A stretch of 34,784 bases of DNA, from assembly GCA_024648695.1 (NCBI GenBank), contig JACAVV010000044.1, positions 1-34,784 on the forward strand, given 5' to 3'. Positions 8,493 through 16,881 of the stretch are shown piece after piece. The notes beneath the pieces were generated by a model. The model saw nothing but the letters and a program-made list of their open reading frames with translations. It was not told where the DNA came from and did no database searches. This stretch comes from Nitrospina sp. (GTDB lineage Bacteria > Nitrospinota > Nitrospinia > Nitrospinales > JACRGP01). Numbering within the stretch: the first letter of the stretch is position 1; the number at the start of each line of letters is the position of its first letter. A program made the translations under genes and the position numbers.

Positions 8493-9752
8493 TCAAAAGT
8501 CGCGGGGTGACTCTTCAGAAAGATCGGTTTCGGGGTGTGGATCATAACATTGCTTCAAACTTTCCGCGTCGTCCGGGCTTTTAGAAAGGACACAATCGAG
8601 TTTCGCTCCCAAAGCACGAAGCTTCTCGTTGAGTTTTGGCAGGGTGCCGGATTTGCGACCGGATTGGGCCTTGTATAACTCGGGATATAAAGGAATTTCA
8701 TCGACGGCATTCATTCTCCGGGCTGGAAGCAGGTAAGGCCGCGTTCTCCCTTCCTCCGGTTTCAGAATCATATCGTATGCACGTTCGGATACCATAAAAC
8801 GGATAAAACTTTCGGCCAATTCTCTTTTCACACCAAATAAATCTTTCCTGATTGCCAGGGCATCGACCCAGCCCAGGTGGGAATCCTCCACCTGACCCGA
8901 AACTTTTGGAAGGTTGCGAACGGCGATTTCTTCGAACTTCAGACAGTCTCCCGTATTCTGGCAATAATTTTCCTGATATTTCAATGCATAATGCAGTGAC
9001 TCCGAATAGCCTATATAAGCTCTCGCTTTTTTGTCAATGAACGCTTCCGGAAAAGATGCACTCCGCTTATGCCATTTCTCATTCCGGCAAATATCCGTTT
9101 TGCATTGATCGGCAATTTTTCGAATCAGAGTCACTACCATGTCATTTGGCTTTGCATCATTCATGATCTGCTTTGACACAGGTTCCATACCCAGAATCTG
9201 ACTTGCAAATGACAGATACCAACCACCCAAAGTCGACTTCCCTTTCAAGTCTAAAATTATTGGCGGCGTTTCTTTTTCTAATACTTTAAACAAAACTTCC
9301 CAGGACTCGGCATCTTCAATTTCTTTATCACCTTTTTTATAAAACAGGAAATTACCACAAAGCCAGTGAGGAACTCCATAATCATCACCGTTCCATTCAA
9401 CCGCTTTTTTCGCCTCTCCAGTAAATGGTAAATCCGGAAGATCAATGGGACCAATTTTCCCGGCGGCAATCATATCTCTTAAAAAGAGGGTATCAATTTC
9501 GTAAACATCAGCGGACACTTTCAAAAGGCCTCCCTCATAATAACCCTTGAGAGCATTTTCATCCTCGACCAATTCCAGGTTGACCCCCAAATGCTCTCGT
9601 TCATAAACAGCCTCCAGCTTATGAAAAATTTCGATTCTGTCCGGCACTTCAGGAAACAGTGCAACACGGAGGACAATCATATTTTCGGAACAACAGCAAG
9701 CCGAAATGAACAATGTGAAGAAAAACAAAACCAGGAATCTGAGCTTATTCAT
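8493..9752 (-). CDS. Thiaminase I-like lipoprotein (thiamine pyridinylase / solute-binding fold)
   Basis: About 419 residues from ATG 9752; an in-frame TTG at 9773 would add seven. The leader MNKLRFLVLFFFTLFISACC ends in a lipobox (I-S-A-C), so it is a lipoprotein. The body has the type II periplasmic-binding fold (LRVALFPEVPDR, YEIDTLFLRDMI). DDYGVPHWLCGNFLFYKKGD places a cysteine where thiaminase I has its nucleophile. AYIGYSESLHYALK supplies a Glu in the context of the catalytic base, about 119 residues later. Thiaminase I swaps the thiazole of thiamine for another nucleophile. The alternative is an ordinary binding protein for thiamine or another ligand. No thiamine genes and no TPP riboswitch are seen nearby. 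Confidence 0.62.
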   Translation of the reverse strand: MNKLRFLVLFFFTLFISACCCSENMIVLRVALFPEVPDRIEIFHKLEAVYEREHLGVNLELVEDENALKGYYEGGLLKVSADVYEIDTLFLRDMIAAGKIGPIDLPDLPFTGEAKKAVEWNGDDYGVPHWLCGNFLFYKKGDKEIEDAESWEVLFKVLEKETPPIILDLKGKSTLGGWYLSFASQILGMEPVSKQIMNDAKPNDMVVTLIRKIADQCKTDICRNEKWHKRSASFPEAFIDKKARAYIGYSESLHYALKYQENYCQNTGDCLKFEEIAVRNLPKVSGQVEDSHLGWVDALAIRKDLFGVKRELAESFIRFMVSERAYDMILKPEEGRTRPYLLPARRMNAVDEIPLYPELYKAQSGRKSGTLPKLNEKLRALGAKLDCVLSKSPDDAESLKQCYDPHPETDLSEESPRDF

Positions 9753-9773
9753 AAAAAAGATTAGAAGTGGCAA

Positions 9774-10099
9774 CCACGGCTTATTAAAATTAATAAAATT
9801 CCGAAAGCAGAATCATAATTCTACCCATATCCCAAACTCAACAATTTTATAAAAATAAAACCTTAAAGACCTGCGGGTTTTAATATTTAGGGACACTTTG
9901 ATGTTGAAATGATGATTTAAAGATTAATTAAACAAGGTTTGCACACTGCATAAAAACAAATATATGAAAGGGTTCTTAAAAAAAATATTTAATTACCAGA
10001 CATAAGGTCGGTTTTGCCCTAATAAAACAACAATCATCTTGACATGAAACTCAAATTGATTTAACGTAATTTTAAATTAATAACGCAAGGAAATACCAT
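9774..10099. other. AT-rich intergenic region upstream of tRNA-Asn
   Basis: A 326-base gap between the divergent lipoprotein gene and tRNA-Asn. It is AT-rich with many A runs and no credible ORF. I looked for the conserved TPP riboswitch core upstream of the thiaminase-like gene and did not see it. The only signal I can point to is the tRNA promoter listed separately. Confidence 0.4.
10039..10067 (+). promoter_or_regulatory. Probable promoter of tRNA-Asn
   Basis: A perfect TTGACA at 10039-10044 is followed after 17 bases by TAACGT (10062-10067), a poor -10 box that keeps the key T1, A2 and T6. Transcription would start near 10074, about 25 bases before the tRNA. Confidence 0.4.
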
Positions 10100-10174
10100 T
10101 CCGGAGTGGCGCAATGGTAGCGCAATCGGCTGTTAACCGATGGGTTACAAGTTCGAATCTTGTCTCCGGAGCCA
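10100..10174 (+). tRNA. tRNA-Asn (anticodon GTT)
   Basis: The acceptor arms TCCGGAG (10100-10106) and CTCCGGA (10164-10170) pair fully, followed by discriminator G and an encoded CCA (10172-10174). The D arm is GCGC-AATGGTA-GCGC. The anticodon arm is ATCGG-CTGTTAA-CCGAT, giving anticodon GTT, which reads AAC and AAU. The T arm is ACAAG-TTCGAAT-CTTGT with the usual TTCGA loop. All four arms fold, so the gene should be functional. Confidence 0.97.
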
Positions 10175-10183
10175 AATACTTGA

Positions 10184-10208
10184 GGCCGCCAATCAGGCGG
10201 CCTTTTTT
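10184..10208 (+). terminator. Intrinsic terminator of tRNA-Asn
   Basis: GGCCGCC and GGCGGCC form a seven-pair GC stem around the loop AATCA, directly followed by six T. It lies ten bases after the tRNA and ends its transcript before the SYLF gene. Confidence 0.9.
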
Positions 10209-10243
10209 ATGATTGTAAACGGACGAAGATCCCCTTTCAAGCC

Positions 10244-10984
10244 ATGCGAAACCGAATTCATCATTCTTGCAACCTCTGGATTTTTGCTATTGGCATTTTT
10301 TTGCTGACCCTTGTTGGTTGTGCTACCAATCAGGCAGATTACAGTCCCGGTGTTGATCAGGAAGATATCCTGTTGCGCTCCATCTACAGCATGGACGATA
10401 TAATGGAATCTGCTGACAATCGGGTTCCCACTCCGATTCTTGCAGGAGCTAAGGCGGTGATCATCTTTCCCAGTCTGGTGAAAGTTGGATTGGTAGGAGG
10501 TGCCCAAAAAGGGGACGGAGTGGTTTCGGTTCGCCATAAGGGAAAGGGGAAATGGGGCCGCCCGGCTTTTGTTAAAATTCGTGGGGCCAGTTTTGGCATT
10601 CAGGCAGGCGTTCAGGAAATCGATTTGATCCTGTTTATAATGACGAATAGTGGCGTGCGCAAGCTGTTTTCCGAAAACCTGGCGTTGGGCCGGGATTTAT
10701 CCATCTCAGCGGGACCCGTAGGGCGGCGTTACGAAACCGAACCTCTGGATTTATTGCAGTCGAAGAAAGCCATTTACTCCTATTCCCTCGCCAAAGGGGC
10801 CTTTGCAGGCACGTCTTTTCAAGGTGCGATGGTCAGTCCCGATACCGAGGCAAACCGGAATTATTATGGCCGACACCTGAGTCCAAAAACCATCCTTCTG
10901 TCATCATTACCCAAAAAGCCACAAAAAAGCACTTCCCGTTTTCTGGAAGAGCTCAACAAACTCGCCCCAGCCGCCAAAAAATAA
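10244..10984 (+). CDS. SYLF-domain (Ysc84/DUF500) lipoprotein
   Basis: A 246-residue protein with a lipoprotein signal (IFAIGIFLLTLVGC, lipobox L-V-G-C). The rest is a SYLF domain, a fold that binds lipids or phosphoinositides in eukaryotes and has unclear roles in bacteria. Family features are ILAGAKAVIIFPSLVKVGLV near the start, then GDGVVSVR, ASFGIQAGVQEIDLILFIM, LGRDLSISAGPVGR, and IYSYSLAKGAFAGTSFQGA near the end. It is likely attached to the inner face of the outer membrane. The gene begins only 35 bases after the tRNA terminator, so it must have its own promoter there, which I could not define. No partner gene is obvious. Confidence 0.88.
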   Translation: MRNRIHHSCNLWIFAIGIFLLTLVGCATNQADYSPGVDQEDILLRSIYSMDDIMESADNRVPTPILAGAKAVIIFPSLVKVGLVGGAQKGDGVVSVRHKGKGKWGRPAFVKIRGASFGIQAGVQEIDLILFIMTNSGVRKLFSENLALGRDLSISAGPVGRRYETEPLDLLQSKKAIYSYSLAKGAFAGTSFQGAMVSPDTEANRNYYGRHLSPKTILLSSLPKKPQKSTSRFLEELNKLAPAAKK

Positions 10985-11546
10985 GTCCTCAGAACCAGGT
11001 AAACGAATCACTCGTGATGGTTTTCAATTAGGGAAACCTCCCATTACAAATCCCAAACAAGGCTTTTATAATTGGCCGGTTTGGATAAATCCTAAAGTTA
11101 AAAATACAATTGACCGTTAGGACAAAGGCAAAAGATTCAGGGAACAATCAAAAAATTTGCAATCGGAAACCAAACAGATGCATCCAAGCCAAATATCGCC
11201 AAATATTTTTCAGCTAATTTTTCTAGGCCCAAACAAGCAAATTTAATACTAATAGGTTTCCAAAAACCATTGATTTTCCAACAGAAAGAAGATTAACCTC
11301 CTATGTCAACCTATATGTTGCAAAAACCGATAAGCATTTGAAAATTTTAGAAAAACAAGATCCTAGGTTGACGAATTAAGTTAAAAATGGCAAAATCTGT
11401 CTAAACTAAAATAATGAAAATAAGGAACTATGTATTTTATTAACTTTAACCTTAAAAGATTGGGAATCTAAAAAACCGAATTTATCGATTAGACTTCTAT
11501 CTGATACATCATTAACTGATAAATCATTAAAGTGGAGGAGACTAAA
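10985..11546. other. Long AT-rich 5' region of the DUF11 lipoprotein gene
   Basis: About 560 bases without a credible ORF. A possible promoter is TTGACG at 11368-11373 with CAAAAT 17 bases later (11391-11396). A nine-base inverted repeat, GTCAACCTA at 11305-11313 and TAGGTTGAC at 11364-11372, overlaps that -35 box and could be an operator or the base of an RNA stem. If transcription starts near 11403, the leader is about 145 bases long and ends in the tandem repeat at 11501-11530. Confidence 0.4.
11501..11530 (+). repeat. Two tandem 15-mers directly before the ribosome binding site
   Basis: CTGATACATCATTAA (11501-11515) is followed without a gap by CTGATAAATCATTAA (11516-11530), with one mismatch. 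The second copy ends four bases before the GGAGGAG ribosome binding site at 11534-11540, so the repeat lies in the leader of the DUF11 lipoprotein mRNA. Confidence 0.85.
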
Positions 11547-13157
11547 GTGATTTCAAAAAAATCTAAAATTAAAGTGCTTTTACTTGCGGCGCTGACACTC
11601 GTGTATGCGGGTTGTTCGACGCATGAAGCACATCAATCCAAAGTACCCGAGGATCAATACCTTCCTCGTGGTGAAGCGGCTCCACCCCCACCACCAGCTC
11701 CTGAACCAGTTGCCTTCGATGATGGGTATGATACTGTGACCATTGCTTATCCGACTGGCATTGAAGCCACTAGTAACATTTTGATCACAAAGCGTTTCCC
11801 CCGCCAGGTTTTGAGAGGGCAGGAATATGAGTACACCATTGAGGTGACCAACCTGACTGATCTGGATCTGGAAAATGTAAATGTTATCGAAACCTTCCCA
11901 AAAGGATTTGAAATCATTTCCACCAATCCAGACATTTATGATACTTCAGGGGACCGTGTTGCCTGGGCATTGGGTAAATTGGAAAAACGTGGATCCCGCA
12001 CAATTACGGTTCGCGGTAAAGCGAACACCAGTGGTAGCGTTCCTTGTTGTACCGAAGCGAATTTTCGAATTCCTGCATTGTGTCTGAACACCGACGTTAT
12101 CGATCCTGGATTGCAGTTGACTGTAAGAGCTCCTGCAAACCGACTCGCTTGTGAATCGATTCCTCTGACCTACACAGTTAAGAATTCCGGCGAATCTATT
12201 ATGAAGGACGTTACCGTTGTCGGTAAATTGCCTCGAAACATTGTCTCTTCGGATGGAAACAACTCTCTTAATGTAGCCGTAGGCTCCTTAAGCCCGGGTG
12301 AAGAGAAAACCATTGAGACCGTGGTCAACGCCACCTCTACCGGCGATTACACTTTCGCGGGTACCGCCAATGGTATTCCTTCTATCATGATGATGGGTGG
12401 AATTCAGGGAAGCAACATTGCTGTAGATGCTGATTCTGTAGTGACTCGAGTTAGCAAGCCAAGCTTGTCAGTTTCTGCGACCCCGACCAAAGGCCGACAG
12501 TTCGTAGGTCGAGCTATTGGATTTGATATCGATGTTGTTAATAACGGTAATACCACTTCTGACAACACGGTTGTGGTAGCCAGCGTGCCATCTGGAACCT
12601 CTTTTAAAGCCGCTTCTGAAGGGGGTAGTTTTAATGGTTCTACCAGCACTGTATCCTGGAATGTCGGAAACCTTCCTGCTGGTGCTTCCAAAAGGTTAGG
12701 GCTGACCCTTGGTACACAATTAGCAGGAACCGCTACCGTTCGAGCAGAAGCCAGCGGTATCTGTGCAGATATGGTTACTGCTTCCGCATCGACTCCGTTG
12801 ACCGGTGTTTCCGCTCTCTTGCTGGAAATGGTCGACGTGACCGATCCGTTGGAAGTTGGCGACTCTACGGTTTACCAGATTCGTGTAACCAATCAGGGTA
12901 ACGCTGAAGCAACCAACATCCGCCTGGTAGGTGACTACGAAGATATGGCCTATGTGAATTCCGGTGGTCATACTCCGATCACACAATCCGGAAAGAACCT
13001 CTCTTTCGGATCTTTCTCTTTGGCTGCAAAAGCTAGCGCTTCCTGGCAGATCACTTTGAAAGCAACCGGTGTGGGTGACCAACGGTTCCACCTGGAAATG
13101 AACAGCGACCAGTTGCAACGTCCTGTTAACGAAACGGAATCTACAACGGTTTACTAA
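11547..13157 (+). CDS. DUF11 (OmcB-like) repeat lipoprotein
   Basis: About 536 residues. I chose GTG 11547 because GGAGGAG lies six bases upstream; the upstream in-frame GTG at 11532 lies inside that site. The leader (KIKVLLLAALTLVYAGCS) ends in a lipobox-like A-G-C. A proline stretch (PPPPPAPEP) follows, then about four DUF11 immunoglobulin-like repeats, with motifs such as YEYTIEVTNLTDLDLENVNV, PLTYTVKNSGES, GFDIDVVNNGNT and TVYQIRVTNQGNAEATNIRL. DUF11 also builds the chlamydial cysteine-rich envelope protein OmcB. Cysteines (SVPCCTEANF, ALCLN, LACES, GICADM) could form disulfides outside the cytoplasm. A structural role in the cell envelope is likely. A strong terminator follows, so the gene is monocistronic and possibly highly expressed. 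Confidence 0.85.
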   Translation: MISKKSKIKVLLLAALTLVYAGCSTHEAHQSKVPEDQYLPRGEAAPPPPPAPEPVAFDDGYDTVTIAYPTGIEATSNILITKRFPRQVLRGQEYEYTIEVTNLTDLDLENVNVIETFPKGFEIISTNPDIYDTSGDRVAWALGKLEKRGSRTITVRGKANTSGSVPCCTEANFRIPALCLNTDVIDPGLQLTVRAPANRLACESIPLTYTVKNSGESIMKDVTVVGKLPRNIVSSDGNNSLNVAVGSLSPGEEKTIETVVNATSTGDYTFAGTANGIPSIMMMGGIQGSNIAVDADSVVTRVSKPSLSVSATPTKGRQFVGRAIGFDIDVVNNGNTTSDNTVVVASVPSGTSFKAASEGGSFNGSTSTVSWNVGNLPAGASKRLGLTLGTQLAGTATVRAEASGICADMVTASASTPLTGVSALLLEMVDVTDPLEVGDSTVYQIRVTNQGNAEATNIRLVGDYEDMAYVNSGGHTPITQSGKNLSFGSFSLAAKASASWQITLKATGVGDQRFHLEMNSDQLQRPVNETESTTVY

Positions 13158-13191
13158 GATTCAGTTTTCTTAGAACCGTTTAAGGTTTTCG

Positions 13192-13247
13192 GCCCGGTGC
13201 CGGAGAAAATAAGATTTATTTTCTCCGGTAACCGGGCTTTTTTTTTT
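13192..13247 (+). terminator. Strong intrinsic terminator after the DUF11 gene
   Basis: GCCCGGT (13192-13198) pairs with ACCGGGC (13231-13237), and inside it GCCGGAGAAAATAA pairs with TTATTTTCTCCGG around a short loop. Ten T follow at 13238-13247. The unusually long stem suggests efficient termination of an abundant message. Confidence 0.95.
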
Positions 13248-13278
13248 ACAGAAATTTTGATGATACGAGGTGGTTTGA

Positions 13279-14193
13279 ATGAAGGCTCAACCTTCCTGGC
13301 TAGTCTTATTCACACTGAACATAGCCGCCAGCTTCCTGATGGGTGCCGGATTCAATTCAAAGCCCAATGAAGTTGCGTTAAACGATTGGACTTATCTTGA
13401 ACCCGGCCTGGAACTGGGTAGTTTTCTTGCGCCGCAAAAATCCAGTTACGGTGATTCCGTGGTCAAGGTTCTGCGCATTGATCCCAGGTTTTTCCACTTT
13501 CGGCTTTTAAACGCATCTGCTTCCACGGAGGGAAAACAACAAAGCGCCCGAAATTGGGCGTTGAACAATAATCTCGTGGCCGCTATCAACGCCAGTATGT
13601 ATCAGAAAGATAACATCACCAGCGTTTCCTTAATGCGAACGAAACAGCATATTAATAACCAAAGAATTTCAAAAGACAACACCATCCTGGCCTTTGATCC
13701 TAAAGACCCTTCCGTTCCAGCAATACAAATCATCGACCGCGAATGCCAGGATTTCCCCAGTTTATACAAACATTACACCACTCTCATTCAAAGCATTCGA
13801 ATGGTTTCCTGCAAACACAAAAACGTATGGGCCCAGCAAAGCAGACGCTGGAGTATCGCCGCTATTGGTACCGACTCCGGGGGCAACATTCTATTCATTC
13901 ATTCACGTTCTCCCTTCAGCACACACGATTTGATTGAGAACCTTATTAAAATGCCGATACGCATTCAACGCGCCATGTATGCAGAAGGAGGTCCTCAAGC
14001 GCAATTATTTATCAATTCAAAGCAGGATCAATTCGAGTTTGTGGGTAGCTATTCCTTTGGCTCAGGTTCCAGCGACGGAAGCCACATCGCATGGCCGGTC
14101 CCCAACGTAATTGGGATTGAGCGTGCAACGGCTTTCAAGGATCCGACCACCTGGAGTGCCACCGGCAAAAATCTGGAAGATACTTCTCCTTAG
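13279..14193 (+). CDS. Phosphodiester glycosidase (NAGPA-like, PF09992) family protein
   Basis: A 304-residue exported protein with an N-terminal hydrophobic segment (SWLVLFTLNIAASFLMGAG). The body matches the NAGPA domain, which in mammals uncovers mannose-6-phosphate and in bacteria is found in envelope and exopolysaccharide settings. Typical elements are VLRIDPRFFHFRLL, SARNWALNNNLVAAINASMY, the core AAIGTDSGGNILFIHSRSPF, and AMYAEGGPQAQLFIN, where family members have a conserved glycine-rich loop. The substrate is unknown. GAGGTGG nine bases before ATG is the ribosome binding site. The ModE-like gene starts eight bases after the stop, so they form an operon. Confidence 0.8.
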   Translation: MKAQPSWLVLFTLNIAASFLMGAGFNSKPNEVALNDWTYLEPGLELGSFLAPQKSSYGDSVVKVLRIDPRFFHFRLLNASASTEGKQQSARNWALNNNLVAAINASMYQKDNITSVSLMRTKQHINNQRISKDNTILAFDPKDPSVPAIQIIDRECQDFPSLYKHYTTLIQSIRMVSCKHKNVWAQQSRRWSIAAIGTDSGGNILFIHSRSPFSTHDLIENLIKMPIRIQRAMYAEGGPQAQLFINSKQDQFEFVGSYSFGSGSSDGSHIAWPVPNVIGIERATAFKDPTTWSATGKNLEDTSP

Positions 14194-14201
14194 GAACTGC
14201 C

Positions 14202-14570
14202 ATGAATGAAACGACTAAAATTGAAAGCCGATTAAAACCCCGTATTCGGGTGATGCTGGGTAAAGAAATTGCCCTGGGACCCGGAAAAGCCGAATTGCTG
14301 GAAGCCATCCGGCAAACGGGCTCCATCTCGGCCGCCGCACGCCAACGCAGTCTGAGTTATCGAAGGGCATGGAACATGGTGGATACCATGAACACCTGTT
14401 TTAAAAATCCGCTGGTCGAAAGCGCCACAGGCGGCAAAGGGGGAGGAGGCGCACACCTGAGTTCCACAGGAGAACGGGTGCTTGCTTTGTACAGGAAAAT
14501 GGAGTCGAAAGCCAACAAGGCCATTCATAAGGAATGGGAGGAAATTAATAAGATTCTGGGCTCTTCCTGA
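14202..14570 (+). CDS. ModE N-terminal type DNA-binding regulator without a molybdate domain
   Basis: A 122-residue winged-helix protein. IALGPGKAELLEAIRQTGSI, then SAAARQRSLSYRRAWNMVDTMN, is the LysR-type helix-turn-helix found at the N-terminus of ModE. NPLVESATGGKGGGGAHLSS, then TGERVLALYRKME, matches the wing and following helix. Full ModE (about 260 residues) carries two TOBE domains that bind molybdate; these are missing, so ligand sensing would have to be different or absent. Short one-domain relatives occur in many genomes. Its target could be its own operon or molybdenum transport genes, neither of which can be shown here. It sits eight bases after the NAGPA-like gene. Confidence 0.83.
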   Translation: MNETTKIESRLKPRIRVMLGKEIALGPGKAELLEAIRQTGSISAAARQRSLSYRRAWNMVDTMNTCFKNPLVESATGGKGGGGAHLSSTGERVLALYRKMESKANKAIHKEWEEINKILGSS

Positions 14571-14702
14571 TAAAGGGTGCAGGAAAGTAATCCTGGCCGT
14601 AAGGAAGAATTTTAAATTGTAGAAACCCATCAAAAACGTGTATAAATCACAGGTTGAAAGTACAAAGCTGATTTTTCACACGCCTCACATGTTTTCTCCT
14701 GC

Positions 14703-16550
14703 TTGAAGGCCAATCCTGATAAACCTAATTTCCAAACTTCAGTGAACCCGAAATCAAATTCATTAGAAAAGACTCCCGAAGAAAAGACTCCCGATTCCTT
14801 TAGCTGGACACGCAGACAGGAAATTCTATTTGTGTGGGTATGGTGCGCGTTCGCCTTTTTCGCATTGTCATTTCAATTGGACAATATCCCTCCCTACCAT
14901 ACGGACGAATACTATTACCTGCAGTCAGTCAAAAACATGTTCGACTCGCAGGATTTTCTCACGCCCTATTATTACGAGAATAAACGGTTCAATAAACCCA
15001 TTCTGATCTATTGGCTGATGGCCCTTTCCGGCAAAGTATTTGGGATCGGACTGGGAGCCTTTCGTCTGCCTTCAGCCGTGTTTGGTGCGCTTTCCGTTTG
15101 GCTGACATATCTTCTCGGGAGACGCTTGTTCGACCGGCGAAGCGGCATCATGGCTATGGTAATTTTACCCGGACTATGGCTCCACTTTTTGTTGTCCCGG
15201 GTCATTCGCCCCGATATGGTGATGACCTTTTTTATATTGACGGCGTTCCTGTTTTTTTTAAGAGCTTTTCAGGGCGAGGGATCAAAGCGGCTCAACCTGA
15301 TTTTATTTTATGGCAGTATCGGACTGGGATTCATGGCCAAGGGTCCGGCGGCCATTGTCATACCAGGAATTGCGGTGTGTCTTTTCCTTTGGTGCACAAG
15401 AAAATGGAACTCCATAGGTTCGATGCGTTTAATGAGCGGCACTCTTATTTTTCTGGTGATTTGCCTGCCCTGGTTTTTGGCGATGGTCTTACTCCACGGA
15501 CAGGAATTCATCGACCACATCTGGAAAGTTGAGTTGGAAGGCCGGGTGTTGAGAAAGCAAGAGTTCAGCCTCTTCTACTTTTATATATTCATCCTGCATC
15601 ATTTACCCTGGTCCTTATTCTGGCTGACCGGATTTGCATCCTTAACAGGCCTGGCATCGCTGGATTCGCCTGGAAAGAAGAAGCGGAAAATCTCTTCTAT
15701 ATGGAGAGGTTTTCGCATCCGGATGGGAGAGTTGTTTAAGCAAAAAGAAAATCAAGCTCTGTCCTTTTGCTTGCTGTGGTTATTCACACCCCTGGTTTTT
15801 TTCACCCTCATGCGAACAGACCTGAACTGGTACATCATCAGCACCTCACCCGTATTGGCCTTAATGGTCGGGCATTTTTTCACCCGGCTTTTAGGCACCG
15901 AAACAGGGTTTCATAACAAACTATTCAAATGGCCATTTTGGGCAACTATAATTTTTTTTCTTGTAGCGGCCTTGACGGGTATTTTTTTATGTTGGGTGTA
16001 TGACCCCATAATACCCAATCCGACCTTGACCTTTCTGTTCCCCTTTTTCCTTTTGGCCGCCACAGCTATCCTGATCGCTTTATTTCGAAAGAAACGTTTT
16101 TTTCATCTGATTCTGGTACTGGGATTCGTTCAAACCATCAACCTGGCTATATACAGCGGGGAGAGTCTGGCCTATTTCAATTTTTATCCGATGCGCGCCA
16201 TTTCACAAAGTATAGAAAAAACCGCAGGGGATCAAGAATGGGTGTATCTGGTAAATTTTTCTAATGACAAAGGCAAACTCGGTATTCAATCCAAGCGCTG
16301 GATTGGCAGAAAGCAGAGCCCCGAAACCTATCGCAAAATCATTGAAGGGAAGAACCGCGTCTTTTTCGTCATGCGGGAATCGACCTGGAAGAAAGAGTTT
16401 GGTGGCTATTCGCTCAAACTGATCTCTGAAGCCAAAAGGTTAAAAAGCATAAAAGGTAACGCCGCCCTGGTTCGGTTGATCCGCGAAAAAGGATTGAGTG
16501 AAGCGCTTAAAAGTAAACTTGAAAAAGTGGTTTTGCTGAGTAATCGTTGA
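14703..16550 (+). CDS. GT39/ArnT-like integral membrane glycosyltransferase
   Basis: A protein of up to 615 residues with about 11-12 membrane helices. After a charged N-terminus, the first periplasmic loop holds QLDNIPPYHTDEYYYLQSVK with the Asp-Glu pair used by PMT/ArnT enzymes. FNKPILIYWLMALSGKVFG and FRLPSAVFGALSVWLTYLLG are family blocks, and RVIRPDMVMTFFILTAFLFF follows. Such enzymes move a sugar from a polyprenyl phosphate donor to lipid A, protein or another glycan outside the membrane. The acceptor is unknown. The start is uncertain: there is no upstream ATG, and TTG 14703 or GTG 14742 are the candidates, neither with a good ribosome binding site. An EKTPEEKTPD duplication lies in the N-terminal tail. 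Confidence 0.85.
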   Translation: MKANPDKPNFQTSVNPKSNSLEKTPEEKTPDSFSWTRRQEILFVWVWCAFAFFALSFQLDNIPPYHTDEYYYLQSVKNMFDSQDFLTPYYYENKRFNKPILIYWLMALSGKVFGIGLGAFRLPSAVFGALSVWLTYLLGRRLFDRRSGIMAMVILPGLWLHFLLSRVIRPDMVMTFFILTAFLFFLRAFQGEGSKRLNLILFYGSIGLGFMAKGPAAIVIPGIAVCLFLWCTRKWNSIGSMRLMSGTLIFLVICLPWFLAMVLLHGQEFIDHIWKVELEGRVLRKQEFSLFYFYIFILHHLPWSLFWLTGFASLTGLASLDSPGKKKRKISSIWRGFRIRMGELFKQKENQALSFCLLWLFTPLVFFTLMRTDLNWYIISTSPVLALMVGHFFTRLLGTETGFHNKLFKWPFWATIIFFLVAALTGIFLCWVYDPIIPNPTLTFLFPFFLLAATAILIALFRKKRFFHLILVLGFVQTINLAIYSGESLAYFNFYPMRAISQSIEKTAGDQEWVYLVNFSNDKGKLGIQSKRWIGRKQSPETYRKIIEGKNRVFFVMRESTWKKEFGGYSLKLISEAKRLKSIKGNAALVRLIREKGLSEALKSKLEKVVLLSNR

Positions 16551-16573
16551 CTGCCTATTAGAAATTCCTTACC

Positions 16574-16602
16574 TTGAAAATCGCAACTATTATCATTATA
16601 TT
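16574..16602 (+). promoter_or_regulatory. Probable promoter of the brnTA remnant
   Basis: TTGAAA at 16574-16579 and TATATT at 16597-16602 are separated by 17 bases, about 25 bases before the brnT start. The promoter seems intact although the genes are not. Confidence 0.45.
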
Positions 16603-16626
16603 TGTAATTATAGGGCGTTAGCATTC

Positions 16627-16871
16627 ATGGATTTTGAATGGGATGAGGACTAAAACCAAAATAATATCTCCAAACATGGAATCAGTTTTGAAAAGCGACC
16701 TGGATTTTTGATGGACCTACTCTGGAATGGATTGATGATAGGACAAATTACGGAGAAGAACGAATCATTAGCATGGGGATGGTCGATAACGTTTTAGTAA
16801 TTGTTGTTGTTCATACAGAGCGGGAAGGCATCATCAGAATAATTTCAGCGCGATCGGCCACACGCTCCTAA
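16627..16871 (+). pseudogene. brnT: Degenerate BrnT toxin gene
   Basis: BrnT is a small ribonuclease toxin of type II toxin-antitoxin pairs. The frame starts MDFEWDED, then has TAA at 16651-16653 where BrnT normally has a lysine, and continues NQNNISKHGISFEK. After about 16695 the homology moves to another frame: TWIFDGPTLEWIDDRTNYGE, ERIISMGMVDNVLVIVVVHT and EREGIIRIISARSATRS, ending with TAA at 16869-16871. The family expects K-A-T where the DNA reads AAG-CG-ACC, so one base is missing. With a nonsense change and a one-base deletion, no full toxin can be made. The tail is still highly conserved, so the decay looks recent. Confidence 0.85.
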
Positions 16872-16881
16872 AGGAAAGTTT

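Noticed and set aside
9774-9900. TPP riboswitch before the thiaminase-like gene
   Set aside because: I searched the minus strand by eye for the conserved CTGAGA and GATCTGG-TAAT cores and found neither.
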